DNA of 64,000 nt from Calothrix sp. PCC 7507 (GCF_000316575.1 NC_019682.1:6559501-6623500); one strand, 5' to 3'; shown: positions 51,879-60,852, counted from the stretch's first letter. Translations and numbers: made by a program. Notes: generated from the letters alone by a model not told the origin.

Positions 51879-52133
51879 GAGCAAATCTCCTGTTAGTTAA
51901 GATTGGTTTAGTTGTTTACATTACTCTGATAAATAATTTGTGGATAGCTTTACCCAGATAGAATATATCGGGTGGTATTGCTAATTTCTACATATTAGTC
52001 AGAGTGCTGTAACATGCCCAGTATAAAAAACTAAATAAAAATAAACTTGTACAAAAAGTCACTATTCTGGGATGACTTGAGTGATAAATAAAATCTTGAC
52101 TAAAGTTATAGTTTTAGCATGACTTTAGACATA

Positions 52134-52255
52134 TATAGCAGTCCGCTTTGATTTTTGAACGTATTTGCGTAGTCAGGCAATAGGCAATAGGCAATAGGGA
52201 CGAAGGGAGTCAGAGGTGTACTGAGCTTTTTCACAAATCAAATATGATTCCTATA
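52134..52255. mobile_element. TATAGGA-family element, copy D
   Basis: Left end TATAGCAGTCCGCTTTGATT plus TTTGAAC; right end TTCACAAATCAAATATGATT plus CCTATA. The interior has GGCAATA x3 short repeats and the AGGTGTACTGAGCTTTTTCA segment shared with copy E. Confidence 0.75.
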
Positions 52256-52531
52256 TATTAACTATTTATTAAATATTTAAAGAATGAGGAAAAATAGCTG
52301 TATTTTTCAAAAGTCAGCAAACATAGTTATTCATCTACGATTGTTGGCAGTGTTACAACCTACTAATTTAAAAGAGTTTAATATATTTAAATCCTTTAAG
52401 AAAATAAAAGTCATTGGTATGAAATGTAAGTCTTTCAAGCTTAAGAGAGGCTTGTTTTTAGCATGTCCAGATAACTGACTGTTTGTCATCGAATCCCCAA
52501 AAAATTCTAATTTATTAATTGAATCTGAAGC

Positions 52532-52706
52532 TATAGGACTAGTATTTGATTTTTGGAATATACGTAGGGTGTGTTAGCGTTCGCTTTTAGCGTTCCCGTA
52601 GGGTAGCGTAACGCACCAAAGTCTTATGACGGAGCCGTTACGGACTCCGTCCTAACGGACCCTACAAATACGGAGATTTTTTCAGAAATCAAATATGATT
52701 CCTATA
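52532..52706. mobile_element. TATAGGA-family element, copy C (uninterrupted)
   Basis: Left end TATAGGACTAGTATTTGATT; right end TTCAGAAATCAAATATGATT plus CCTATA. The inverted GTAGGGTGTG..., ...GGACCCTAC interior includes a TTAGCGTTCGCTTTTAGCGT segment also present at 6941-6960. It represents the empty site for the MITE nested in copy B. Confidence 0.85.
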
Positions 52707-52832
52707 TAAATCAACATTAACTAACTGAGGGAGATAGCTCGATTTTTGCTCATTGTTCAGAGTCGATAAAAATTAGTTACTTTCAAAATTCAACATTTCT
52801 ATTTTTATGCGCCACTAGTAATGAGGTAATCT

Positions 52833-54032
52833 ATGGTGCAAAACTCAAAGCTAGGGTACAGATTGTCCCCTAAGTCTATTCTGCGTCCATCCATTGCTAT
52901 AGGGATAATTACATCTTTATTGGTTAGTGGAATCAGCTTTTATACAATAAAACGCTTGCAAAATGCCGGACTTTCAGAAACACAAACGCCAGCCAAAAAA
53001 TTACTAGAAATCACGACAGTGACAGCTTTAGGCAGACTAGAGCCAAAAGGACAGGTAATTAAACTTTCTGCCACTATGTCTGCACAAAGTAGTCGCGTAG
53101 AACAGTTGTTAGTCAAGGAGGGCGATCGCGTCCAAAAAGGGCAGATAATTGCCATTTTAGATGGACGCGATCGCCTACAAGCAGCATTCCAAGAAGCCCA
53201 AGAACAGGTAAAAGTAGCACAAGCAAATCTCGCCAAAACCCAAGCTGGCGCTAAACCTGGTCAAATCACAGCCCAAAAAGCGGTGATCGATCGCCTAAAA
53301 GCAGAACGCCAAGGTGATATCGCCACCCAATTAGCCACAATTGAGCGATTACAAGCTCAAGTGCAGAACGCCGCCACAGAAAACAACCGCTATCAGCAGC
53401 TATATCAACAAGGTGCAATTTCCGCTTCTCAACAAGACAACAAGCGGTTAACCCTAGAAAGTGCCCGTAAAAGTCTGCAAGAAGCACAAGCACAGTTACA
53501 CCGTACCCAATCAACAAGTCAACAACAACTCAAAGAAGCCACAGCCAACCTCGATCAAATAGCCGAAGTCCGGGGCGTGGATGTCGCTGCAGCCCAAGCG
53601 GAAATCAATCGCGCCCTAGCAGCGATGAATTTGGCCAAAGCAAATTTAAAACAAGCTTACGTGCGATCGCCCCAAAACGGCCAAGTATTTGAAATCCACA
53701 CCCACCCTGGAGAATTAGTTTCAGATGATGGTATTGCCAATATTGGTCAAACCAATCAAATGTACGTCGTTGCTGAGGTTTACGAAAGTGACATCATCAA
53801 AGTACATCCAGGACAACAGGTGCGTGTCGTCAATGATTTCTTACCCAGTGAATTGCAGGGAACAGTTGAGCGAGTCGGCTTACAAGTGCGTCGCCAAAAT
53901 GTGATTAACACCGACCCTTCTACCAATATTGACGGGAGAATCATTGAAGTTCATGTGCGACTAGATGATACTGCAAGTCAGAAAGCCGCAAGATTAACCA
54001 ATATGCAAGTCAAAGTGGTGATTAAAGTTTAA
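52833..54032 (+). CDS. DevB-like periplasmic adaptor (HlyD family)
   Basis: The 399-residue protein has an N-terminal membrane anchor (about residues 19-42), a lipoyl/barrel-sandwich half-motif (VEQLLVKEGDRVQKGQIIAI, about 89-108), a long coiled-coil hairpin (about 115-265) and the second lipoyl half (AYVRSPQNGQVFEIHTHPGE, about 280-299). A beta-barrel and membrane-proximal domain follows. This is DevB-type architecture; DevB with DevC, DevA and TolC exports heterocyst glycolipids. Anabaena has several DevBCA-like sets, so this may export another lipid. Confidence 0.88.
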   Translation: MVQNSKLGYRLSPKSILRPSIAIGIITSLLVSGISFYTIKRLQNAGLSETQTPAKKLLEITTVTALGRLEPKGQVIKLSATMSAQSSRVEQLLVKEGDRVQKGQIIAILDGRDRLQAAFQEAQEQVKVAQANLAKTQAGAKPGQITAQKAVIDRLKAERQGDIATQLATIERLQAQVQNAATENNRYQQLYQQGAISASQQDNKRLTLESARKSLQEAQAQLHRTQSTSQQQLKEATANLDQIAEVRGVDVAAAQAEINRALAAMNLAKANLKQAYVRSPQNGQVFEIHTHPGELVSDDGIANIGQTNQMYVVAEVYESDIIKVHPGQQVRVVNDFLPSELQGTVERVGLQVRRQNVINTDPSTNIDGRIIEVHVRLDDTASQKAARLTNMQVKVVIKV

Positions 54033-54044
54033 CAAGCAACTGTG

Positions 54045-55217
54045 ATGAGATTCATTGAAAAACTGCGACGACGAACACCTCTAGGATGGCTGCAACTCAG
54101 TCATGAAAAAAGTCGGCTGCTAGTAGCATTATCAGGTATTGCCTTTGCTGATGTGCTGATGTTCATGCAATTTGGCTTTCAGAGTGCCCTATATGACAGC
54201 AACACTAGACTACATCGCCGCTTACTCTCAGACATCGTTTTAATCGGTTCTCAAACCCGTAATCTGCAAAGAATATCTACATTTTCACGGCGGCGACTTT
54301 ATCAAGCAATGGATGTTCCAGGCGTGAAGTCAGCAGATGCAATGTATGTCAGCAACATGCTCTGGAAAAATCCGCAAACACATCGGGAAACAGAGATTTT
54401 AGTTATTGGTGTGAATGCAGACAAGCCAACGGTTGACTTACCAGAAGTCAATCAACAATTGCAGGCAATTAAGTTACCTTATAATGTCCTCTTCGACCGT
54501 GGTTCGAGAGGAGAATACAAAGAAACGATCGCTCAAATTGAACAGGGCAAAACCGTAACAACCGAATTAGAAAAGCGCACAATTACTATTAGAGGTTTAT
54601 TCAAAGTTGGAGCGTCTTTTGGGGCTGATGGTACTTTGATCACCAGTGACGAAAACTTTTTGCGCCTATTTACTCGGCAACAAGCCTCTAGTGTCAGCGT
54701 AGGGTTGATTCAATTACAACCAGGTGCAGATTTACAGCAAGTAGTAGCGGTGTTGAAATCCCATTTAAAAGATGATGTCAAAGTACTTACCCACAAAGAA
54801 TTTATTGAATTTGAGAATGACTTTTGGCGCAGAAACTCCCCTATCGGGTTTATTTTCAACCTAGGTGTATCAATGGGGTTTTCAGTGGGAGTAATTCTTG
54901 TTTATCAAGTCCTCTCCACAGATGTGAATACCCACGTTAAAGAATATGCCACCTTCAAAGCAATGGGATATCCCAATTTATACCTGTTAGGTGTGGTATT
55001 TGAAGAAGCAGTAATTTTGGCTATGCTAGGCTTCATACCTGGTACAGCAGTATCTTTGGGACTTTATTATCTCACGCGAAATGCCACAAACTTACCAATG
55101 TATATGACCGTAATTCGAGGATTGCAAGTGCTAATTTTAACTATGATTATGTGTGCAATTTCTGGAGCGATCGCCACTCGCAAATTACAGTCTGCTGACC
55201 CCGCTGATATGTTTTAA
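54045..55217 (+). CDS. DevC-like ABC exporter permease
   Basis: The 390-residue protein (ATG 54045; GTG 54042 in frame) matches the DevC permease family. It has TPLGWLQLSHEKSRLLVALS at the start (about 10-29), the first span ALSGIAFADVLMFMQFGFQS (about 27-46), a large periplasmic domain (about 50-255), and three C-terminal spans (about 263-283, 313-335, 350-372) ending SADPADMF. It is MacB-like in topology. It lies 9 bp after the DevB-like gene. The partner ATPase is 150 bp downstream across three repeat arrays. Confidence 0.88.
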   Translation: MRFIEKLRRRTPLGWLQLSHEKSRLLVALSGIAFADVLMFMQFGFQSALYDSNTRLHRRLLSDIVLIGSQTRNLQRISTFSRRRLYQAMDVPGVKSADAMYVSNMLWKNPQTHRETEILVIGVNADKPTVDLPEVNQQLQAIKLPYNVLFDRGSRGEYKETIAQIEQGKTVTTELEKRTITIRGLFKVGASFGADGTLITSDENFLRLFTRQQASSVSVGLIQLQPGADLQQVVAVLKSHLKDDVKVLTHKEFIEFENDFWRRNSPIGFIFNLGVSMGFSVGVILVYQVLSTDVNTHVKEYATFKAMGYPNLYLLGVVFEEAVILAMLGFIPGTAVSLGLYYLTRNATNLPMYMTVIRGLQVLILTMIMCAISGAIATRKLQSADPADMF

Positions 55218-55223
55218 GATTGG

Positions 55224-55369
55224 TCATTTGTCATTTGTCATTTGTCATTTGTCATTGGTCATTTGTCATTAATTATTCCTTCCTCATCTCCCTCATCTCC
55301 CTCATCTCCCTCATCTTCCCAATCCCCAGTCCCCAATCCCCAGTCCCCAGTCCCCAGTCCCCAGTCCCC
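55224..55369. repeat. three stacked short-repeat arrays between the devC-like and devA-like genes
   Basis: TCATTTG-type heptamers (55224-55272, about seven units), TCATCTCCC nonamers (55284-55319, four units) and CCCCAGT-type heptamers (about 55324-55369) follow one another with little else. They fill the whole intercistronic gap and run up to the ATG at 55370. Confidence 0.9.
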
Positions 55370-56056
55370 ATGTCCCCAGTTATTAGTATCCAAAACCTTG
55401 ATCATTACTTTGGACAGGGTTCACTTCGTAAACAAGTTTTATCTAACATCAACCTAGAAATTAACACTGGTGAAATTATTATCATGACTGGACCATCTGG
55501 TTCTGGTAAGACGACATTGCTGACATTAATCGGTGGATTGCGTTCTGCCCAGTTTGGCAGTTTACAAGTGCTAGGACAAGAACTTTGCGGTGCTAGTACA
55601 CAACAACTAATACAAGCACGAAAAAATAACGGCTATATTTTCCAAGCACACAATCTACATGGTAGTTTGACAGCAATCCAGAACGTCAAAATGGGTTTAG
55701 AACTGCACGATCGCATTGGATGCACAGAGATGCAAACCAGGTCAACCCAGATGCTAGAGCAAGTAGGATTGGGAAATCGCCTCAATTACTATCCCGATCA
55801 GTTGTCAGGGGGACAAAAACAACGAGTAGCGATCGCCCGCGCTTTAGTCAGTCATCCGCAAATTGTCCTTGCAGATGAACCCACCGCCGCCCTTGATAGT
55901 CAATCGGGTCGAGATGTAGTCAACCTCATGCAAAAACTTGCCAGAGAACAAGGCTGTACCATTCTCATAGTGACTCATGACAACCGCATTTTGGATATAG
56001 GCGATCGCCTCATCCACATGGAAGATGGTAAGTTAAAGTCAAAAGTAAAAATTTAA
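55370..56056 (+). CDS. DevA-like ABC exporter ATPase
   Basis: From ATG 55370 the 228-residue ATPase has Walker A TGPSGSGKTTLLTLIGG (about residues 37-53), Q-loop GYIFQAHNLHG (about 86), signature QLSGGQKQRVAIARAL (about 139) and Walker B IVLADEPTAALD (about 160). A GxxLD and HDNRI switch follow. The longer in-frame start at 55220 would translate the repeat arrays, and is rejected. It completes the DevBCA-type system. Confidence 0.9.
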   Translation: MSPVISIQNLDHYFGQGSLRKQVLSNINLEINTGEIIIMTGPSGSGKTTLLTLIGGLRSAQFGSLQVLGQELCGASTQQLIQARKNNGYIFQAHNLHGSLTAIQNVKMGLELHDRIGCTEMQTRSTQMLEQVGLGNRLNYYPDQLSGGQKQRVAIARALVSHPQIVLADEPTAALDSQSGRDVVNLMQKLAREQGCTILIVTHDNRILDIGDRLIHMEDGKLKSKVKI

Positions 56057-56080
56057 ACAGAATAAGGAATAGGAGAATAG

Positions 56081-56115
56081 CAAATGACAAATGACGAATG
56101 ACAAATGACAACTGA
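56081..56115. repeat. heptamer array CAAATGA x5
   Basis: Five units (two degenerate) end exactly one base before the ATG at 56116 of the AEC gene, leaving no ribosome site. Confidence 0.85.
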
Positions 56116-57087
56116 ATGATTGAAACCCTATTCCATGCCTACACCCCTTTATTCACCTGGATAGGCTTAGGATTTTTAATATCTCGTTTCATCCCCGATA
56201 GTTTTCTGAAGCTATTGGGTCAAGCACTTTACTGGGTGGGAGTTCCACTACAGCTTTTAGTTCTGGCCCGTCACACAAACTTATCAAATGGTGGACTCAT
56301 ACCTGCGATCGCCGTGGGAGTATTGCTATTGAGTCTGGTTTTGGCACTGCTAATGTGGTGGGCGGTGCAATGGTTCATGAATAGAAAGGTGCAACCAAAA
56401 CAAGATAGTCTGGATTTGCCTATTGATAATTCATTGAATAGCTCAAGTTTGGGTAGCTTTATTCTAGCGGCAATTTTGGGCAATACAGGCTTTGTGGGAC
56501 TGACACTAACACAGGTACTAGCTAGCCCTGAAAATAATGACTGGGCGGTGTTATTCAGCGTCACCAACAACGTTGTCGGCACATATGGCATTGCGGTCTT
56601 AATCGCTAGCTATTTTGGCAATAGGGAAACCAAAAACCATTGGTGGACTCAGTTGTGGGATTTAATCACTGTCCCCAGCTTGTGGACATTTTTTATTGGC
56701 TTGAACACCCAGTTTGTGAAATTGCCAGAAGTGGTTGAATTAGGGCTAGAACAAGCAGTTTGGGTAGTTATTGCATTCGCCTTATCACTGGTTGGTTTAC
56801 GACTAGGGCGAATGAAAGGCTGGAAAAGCTTGGGAATCGCCTCAATTGCCAGTGTATTGAAAGTTTTGATTGTGCCTGCGATCGTCGGGCTAGGTGCTAC
56901 CTATTTAGGTGTCATTGGCGAACAGCGTTTAGTACTAGTGCTGATGTCTGGAACACCTACAGGGCTTTCAGTGTTGATTTTGGCAGAAGTTTATGACCTC
57001 GATCGCAATTTGTTAGCTAGCAGTATTGCCCTGACGTTTGTCGGGTTATTTTTAGCACTTCCCCTCTGGCTATTTTGGTTTGGGTGA
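56116..57087 (+). CDS. AEC family transporter (auxin efflux carrier type)
   Basis: The 323-residue protein has 9-10 hydrophobic spans in two bundles separated by a polar loop (about residues 85-115). It includes the GNTGFVGLTL (about 124) and SGTPTGLSVLILAEVY (about 280) segments typical of AEC carriers near the crossing helices. The family moves carboxylates, malate, auxin and related ions out of the cell. It is 59 bp after the DevA-like gene and may be in the same transcript, with no known functional link. Confidence 0.85.
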   Translation: MIETLFHAYTPLFTWIGLGFLISRFIPDSFLKLLGQALYWVGVPLQLLVLARHTNLSNGGLIPAIAVGVLLLSLVLALLMWWAVQWFMNRKVQPKQDSLDLPIDNSLNSSSLGSFILAAILGNTGFVGLTLTQVLASPENNDWAVLFSVTNNVVGTYGIAVLIASYFGNRETKNHWWTQLWDLITVPSLWTFFIGLNTQFVKLPEVVELGLEQAVWVVIAFALSLVGLRLGRMKGWKSLGIASIASVLKVLIVPAIVGLGATYLGVIGEQRLVLVLMSGTPTGLSVLILAEVYDLDRNLLASSIALTFVGLFLALPLWLFWFG

Positions 57088-57274
57088 TGCGATCGCTAGA
57101 GTTTCGCCTTGTTAACTGACAACTGAAAACTCATAATTGCCAGCCTATTAGTAGTGAATTAAAATCCCTCACTATCAGCCGCTAATTTTTGTCCACTGAT
57201 TTCATTACTTACCGTTTAAGTTGTTTAGGAAATTTAGGGACTAATTCCGCTCCTGAATTATTCTGCAATTTTAA

Positions 57275-57403
57275 TTATTTAACTGCACTCAATAAAGACA
57301 CAATATACTGATTGAGACTTATACTTTCTCGTTCAGCAGTCTCAGCTAAACGACGATGTAAAGATTTTGGCATTCGCACCAACAACTTACCACTGGAGCA
57401 AAA
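57275..57403 (-). pseudogene. C-terminal fragment of a HicB/RHH-type antitoxin
   Basis: The minus-strand frame, open for about 42 codons to TAA at 57275, reads GKLLVRMPKSLHRRLAETAE then RESISLNQYIVSLLSAVK. This matches the ribbon-helix-helix domain that ends HicB antitoxins. An in-frame stop lies directly upstream, and no HicA toxin is found nearby. It could start at an internal ATG, but more likely is a remnant. Confidence 0.55.
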
Positions 57404-57485
57404 TTATCTGCCGTGATTGGGAAACACTATTGGCGATCGCCTAGTCTGTCTTTCAACAGAAGATAAGGGATTTTTGAGTAACTCT

Positions 57486-58418
57486 ATGACTAGCGATCGC
57501 ACCAGTAATTCCCCAAAAAAGTTGCTTGGCTTGGGAATCAACGCTTTTAAACCCAATCACCGGGTAGCAAAGATGTTAACGGGGATGTTGGCTGTTGTCC
57601 CCCTTGCCCTAGCATTACCTGTAGCAGCGTTGCAAGTAAAGGTTAATCCCACCAATCCCCAGTTGGGAGATACATTGTCAGTGGTGATTACTCAAGATAA
57701 TCAGGGAAATAGTAACAATCCCACAGTAGCGGTTGGAGAAAAGACTTATCCAGCATTTGAAATAGCACCCAATCAATATCGGGCTTTTATTCCCACAACT
57801 CCCTTAGAAAAGGCTGGCGCCAGGACACTACGGATTGCCGGAGATGGACAGGAACAAAATGTGCCTATCCAGGTAAGAAAGCGCACATTTCCTGTCCAAC
57901 GCATTAACTTACCACCAGGAAAAGCTGGATTAGAAGCAACAGAGCTAGAACTCAAGCGTGTGGCAGCTTTCAAGGCACTACAAACACCCCAAAAGTATTG
58001 GAGTGGATCTTTTTTAGCACCAAACGCTGGGCGAATGAGTACAATCTATGGTGTACGTCGCTACTATAATGGTAAATTTGCAGAAGACTACTATCATCGT
58101 GGCGTTGACTACGCTGGTGCAACGGGTTCACCCGTAATTGCACCTGCTGCTGGCCGGGTTGCGTTGGTAGGCACAGTATCCCAAGGGTTCCGGGTACACG
58201 GTAACGTAATTGGCATTGACCACGGTCAAGGAGTAACCAGTATTTTCATGCACCTAAGTCGCATTAATGTCAAAGAAGGCGATTTTGTCAAAGCTGGCCA
58301 ACAAATTGGCGCAGTTGGTGCAACAGGTGCTGCCACTGGTCCTCATTTGCACTGGGGTCTATATGTTAATGGGCTATCTATTGACCCAATACCCTGGCGA
58401 ACCAAGGTCTTTGATTAA
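57486..58418 (+). CDS. M23 family metallopeptidase (LytM type)
   Basis: From ATG 57486 the 310-residue protein has an N-terminal hydrophobic segment (about residues 30-47; signal or anchor) ending ALPVAALQ. It is followed by an Ig-like region (about 50-130) and an M23 domain (about 190-300). The zinc ligands are in HRGVDYAG (H, D), the GPHLHWG end (H), and the HGNVIGIDHG segment. It should cut peptidoglycan in the periplasm, as in cell division or septum remodelling. It precedes the ComFB gene on the same strand. Confidence 0.88.
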   Translation: MTSDRTSNSPKKLLGLGINAFKPNHRVAKMLTGMLAVVPLALALPVAALQVKVNPTNPQLGDTLSVVITQDNQGNSNNPTVAVGEKTYPAFEIAPNQYRAFIPTTPLEKAGARTLRIAGDGQEQNVPIQVRKRTFPVQRINLPPGKAGLEATELELKRVAAFKALQTPQKYWSGSFLAPNAGRMSTIYGVRRYYNGKFAEDYYHRGVDYAGATGSPVIAPAAGRVALVGTVSQGFRVHGNVIGIDHGQGVTSIFMHLSRINVKEGDFVKAGQQIGAVGATGAATGPHLHWGLYVNGLSIDPIPWRTKVFD

Positions 58419-58537
58419 TAAAGACGGAATTAATCATGACTGTATGAGTTGTATATTTTTTTGCTTATAATTGGGCAAAATAAATTGAATTGGTACCGTC
58501 ACTACATTGCGTGGGTGGCTTCAAGGTAATGAGCGTT

Positions 58538-59083
58538 ATGAGTATTGAAAAAATTGTTGAACAAGCTCTCGAAGATGGTTATCTTACGCCAGCAATGGAA
58601 GCAGAAGTCGGGCGCATCTGTGACAATGCCTCGGAACTCTCAATAGAGGAGTACATGGCTTTAGATCGGCTGATGGGGGCGCTGTTGACTGGTGAAGTGG
58701 TGGCGGTACCTCGCAAACAGTTCATTAACGTCATGGAAGAGTTGGTTTTAACAGAAGCGATCGCCCGAGTAGCAGACATTGAAGCTACCAGTGAAAGTTC
58801 CCTGGATGTAGGCGATATTGCGGCTTATGCCCTCAACCGCCTTCCTCCCTTATATGCCACAACAGAAGAAGGTGCTAACTACCAGCGCCAACGTGCTAAA
58901 GCAGAACTTCAGGAATTGATCGCCCAACAAATTGGCGAAGCGATCGGTCGTTATCTAGATCGACCCACCAATGACAACAAGACTCCAGTCACGACTAAAA
59001 ATACTGGCAATGAAGTTCTGCGCCAAGTCAGCAACCTGCTTCAAGTCTACGCACCCAGTTTTGAGCAAAAATCACCAAATTAA
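58538..59083 (+). CDS. cdgR: ComFB/CdgR-type c-di-GMP receptor protein
   Basis: The 181-residue protein (ATG 58538; ATG 58529 possible) opens MSIEKIVEQALEDGYLTPAM. It includes the ComFB segment FINVMEELVLTEAIARVADI (about residues 65-84) and DVGDIAAYALNRLPPLYATTEEG (about 92-114). In Anabaena PCC 7120 a ComFB-family protein, CdgR, was reported as a c-di-GMP receptor governing cell size. The order ComFB, L,D-transpeptidase, small ORF, SigG-type sigma and anti-sigma supports this as the orthologous locus, from memory. The match was not aligned. Confidence 0.68.
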   Translation: MSIEKIVEQALEDGYLTPAMEAEVGRICDNASELSIEEYMALDRLMGALLTGEVVAVPRKQFINVMEELVLTEAIARVADIEATSESSLDVGDIAAYALNRLPPLYATTEEGANYQRQRAKAELQELIAQQIGEAIGRYLDRPTNDNKTPVTTKNTGNEVLRQVSNLLQVYAPSFEQKSPN

Positions 59084-59085
59084 GA

Positions 59086-59200
59086 GTCAAGAGTCCAAAG
59101 TCAAAGGTCAAAGAAGAGACAGGGGGAATAAAAACTAACCCTTGACCCTTGACCCCTCGCCCTGAGCGTAGCCGAAGGGTTGACCCTTGACCCTTGACTA
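59086..59200. repeat. heptamer arrays of GTCAAAG/CTTGACC type
   Basis: GTCAAGA/GTCAAAG units (59090-59115) and CCTTGAC units (59141-59198), inverted to each other, flank a dispersed CCTGAGCGTAGCCGAAGGGT sequence. They separate two convergent genes. Confidence 0.8.
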
Positions 59201-59205
59201 AATAA

Positions 59206-60042
59206 TTAATCACGCACAACCACTGGTGTCCCCACTCCTACCTGCTCATACAGCAATCGGACATCAGGATTACGCATTCTTAGGCAGCCATGAGAAATAG
59301 CAGTTCCCATAACTTCTATGTCCGGCGTGCCATGAAAGCCAATTTGATTGTGCCCATCTGACCAAAAGCCGATCCATCGTTCTCCCAAAGGACTGTCAGG
59401 GCCAGCCTGAAATACCTGATCAGTAATTGGATGACGCCAAATCGGATCATGTTGCATAAACGTCACGCGGAAGTTACCTGTAGGCGTTTCCCAACCCTTC
59501 TTACCCACGGCAATTGGGTAACTAGCAATAACCACATCTGAACGGTAAACGTAGGCACGGCGATCGCTTAAATCAACTACCACCTGCTGTTTACCATATT
59601 CCAGCTTATCGCTGTTAGATGATTTTTCTTGAGCCAAAGCTTTTGGGAATAGCGACTGCGGCAAATTAGACGCAACTAGGTTCTGTTTTTGTCCTTCTTG
59701 CCCCACCAACCGCGTCTTCTGAGTTTCGTCAGTTGCTCTCGCTACATTTTTGCTTGCTGTTCCCGGCTTAGTATTATGAAACTTTGTGGCAGAGGATCGC
59801 GATTTGGCTGCTCTGTGAGTCAGTGCAGACGGTACCACAGACGCGCCTAGCGCTGTTCCCCCTGGATTTTCTGGGGACAATTTCTCAGAGATGCCCTCTG
59901 GGCGGCTACCTTTTGTTGTAGAAGCTAGCTGCTCAAACTGCTTTCCTGCCGTGGTAATGCGCCAATGGACAGCCAGAGATAAGATTGCTGTGCCAAAACA
60001 GAGCCACATTACTATTCGCGCTACAGATTCATTTCTTACCAT
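59206..60042 (-). CDS. L,D-transpeptidase (YkuD domain)
   Basis: The 278-residue protein has an N-terminal membrane segment (about residues 8-25), a long polar linker (about 30-145) and a C-terminal YkuD domain (about 147-278). The catalytic HGT...SHGCLRM motif is visible (NQIGFHGTPDIEVMG, then TAISHGCLRMRN), with the nucleophile Cys near 257. It forms or exchanges 3-3 crosslinks in peptidoglycan. Start is ATG 60042. It converges with the ComFB gene. Confidence 0.9.
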   Translation of the reverse strand: MVRNESVARIVMWLCFGTAILSLAVHWRITTAGKQFEQLASTTKGSRPEGISEKLSPENPGGTALGASVVPSALTHRAAKSRSSATKFHNTKPGTASKNVARATDETQKTRLVGQEGQKQNLVASNLPQSLFPKALAQEKSSNSDKLEYGKQQVVVDLSDRRAYVYRSDVVIASYPIAVGKKGWETPTGNFRVTFMQHDPIWRHPITDQVFQAGPDSPLGERWIGFWSDGHNQIGFHGTPDIEVMGTAISHGCLRMRNPDVRLLYEQVGVGTPVVVRD

Positions 60043-60279
60043 TTGCTATCGCCTATTGTTGATCCCTGACATATCCAATTAACTAATTGGACTAGCTCAT
60101 CATCTAAATATCAAAAATTTATAAATACTTGTCAGTTTCCTTACGAATCTGCTCATACCTCTGGGCACACTAGGGCTATACAGAGGTTTTTGCAAATAAA
60201 TTCCAGATCAGAAACCTGATTTATTGGAACTCTTGAGGTGCAGCAATCAATCATTAATAGTGTGGGTGGGATAAAGACT

Positions 60280-60432
60280 ATGTTTGAAAAACTATTGCTA
60301 GCAGTCACAATCACATTTTCCCTCAATTTGTTTATTCAAGTTCGCGTACCAGATCACAATCAGACTGGTACTAATTATCAACAGCAACAACAAACATCAG
60401 CAACAATTTTAGTCACGAGACCAGATAAATAA
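60280..60432 (+). CDS. 50-residue exported or membrane microprotein
   Basis: From ATG 60280 the product MFEKLLLAVTITFSLNLFIQ has one hydrophobic helix (about residues 5-20), then a polar tail with QQQQQ and ending VTRPDK. It could be an anchored peptide. A frame starting upstream (60238) lacks coding signs. A gene of similar size occurs in this position next to sigG in Anabaena, from memory. Function unknown. Confidence 0.5.
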   Translation: MFEKLLLAVTITFSLNLFIQVRVPDHNQTGTNYQQQQQTSATILVTRPDK

Positions 60433-60852
60433 CAGTTCTTGTAGTTACAGCAGCCGAAAGAATAGAAATTTTTGCCTTTTACACAGATTAGCTAGAGCCT
60501 ATCTAAATTGACATATTTACTACTTATAACTGCATCATCAAAAGTTTTCGAGCATGGCATAGTGGTTTTATCAAATAGGGACGGGATTTCCCCGCCCTTA
60601 TATCTATTTTCTCTTCATGTCAGAAATTTATTCATTCACACACACATTTTATAATATATGTCAAGCGTGCCTAGCCAGATAATATGGTCAGCACAATCTA
60701 CGTAACATTGCTATATTTCTAATGGACGATAACTAAAGGCTGAAAAGATTACTATGCAGTCGCTAGAGTGAGTAATCGGCTCTAGTAATTCATAAAAATG
60801 CCATCAAACTTGTATACATCACTGTTCCAGTCATAAATCCGTCCCTTATCCA
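60433..60852. other. intergenic region upstream of the sigma gene
   Basis: No gene is seen. AT-rich text with no repeat arrays. It ends in the ECF-type promoter at 60853. Possible start-sites for a second, housekeeping promoter cannot be assigned by eye. Confidence 0.5.

Larger units (their letters stand above)
51879..52832. other. 950-bp intergenic region hosting two repeat elements
   Basis: It carries the TATAGGA-family elements at 52134-52255 and 52532-52706. The rest is AT-rich, with no credible gene; a 64-codon frame (52284-52478) is not supported. The DevB-like promoter should be in 52707-52832; no NtcA box (GTA-N8-TAC) was found by eye. Confidence 0.55.

Noticed and set aside
52284-52478. 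64-codon plus frame in the DevB-like upstream region
   Set aside because: AT-rich, Lys/Phe-rich, no ribosome site; lies between two repeat elements.
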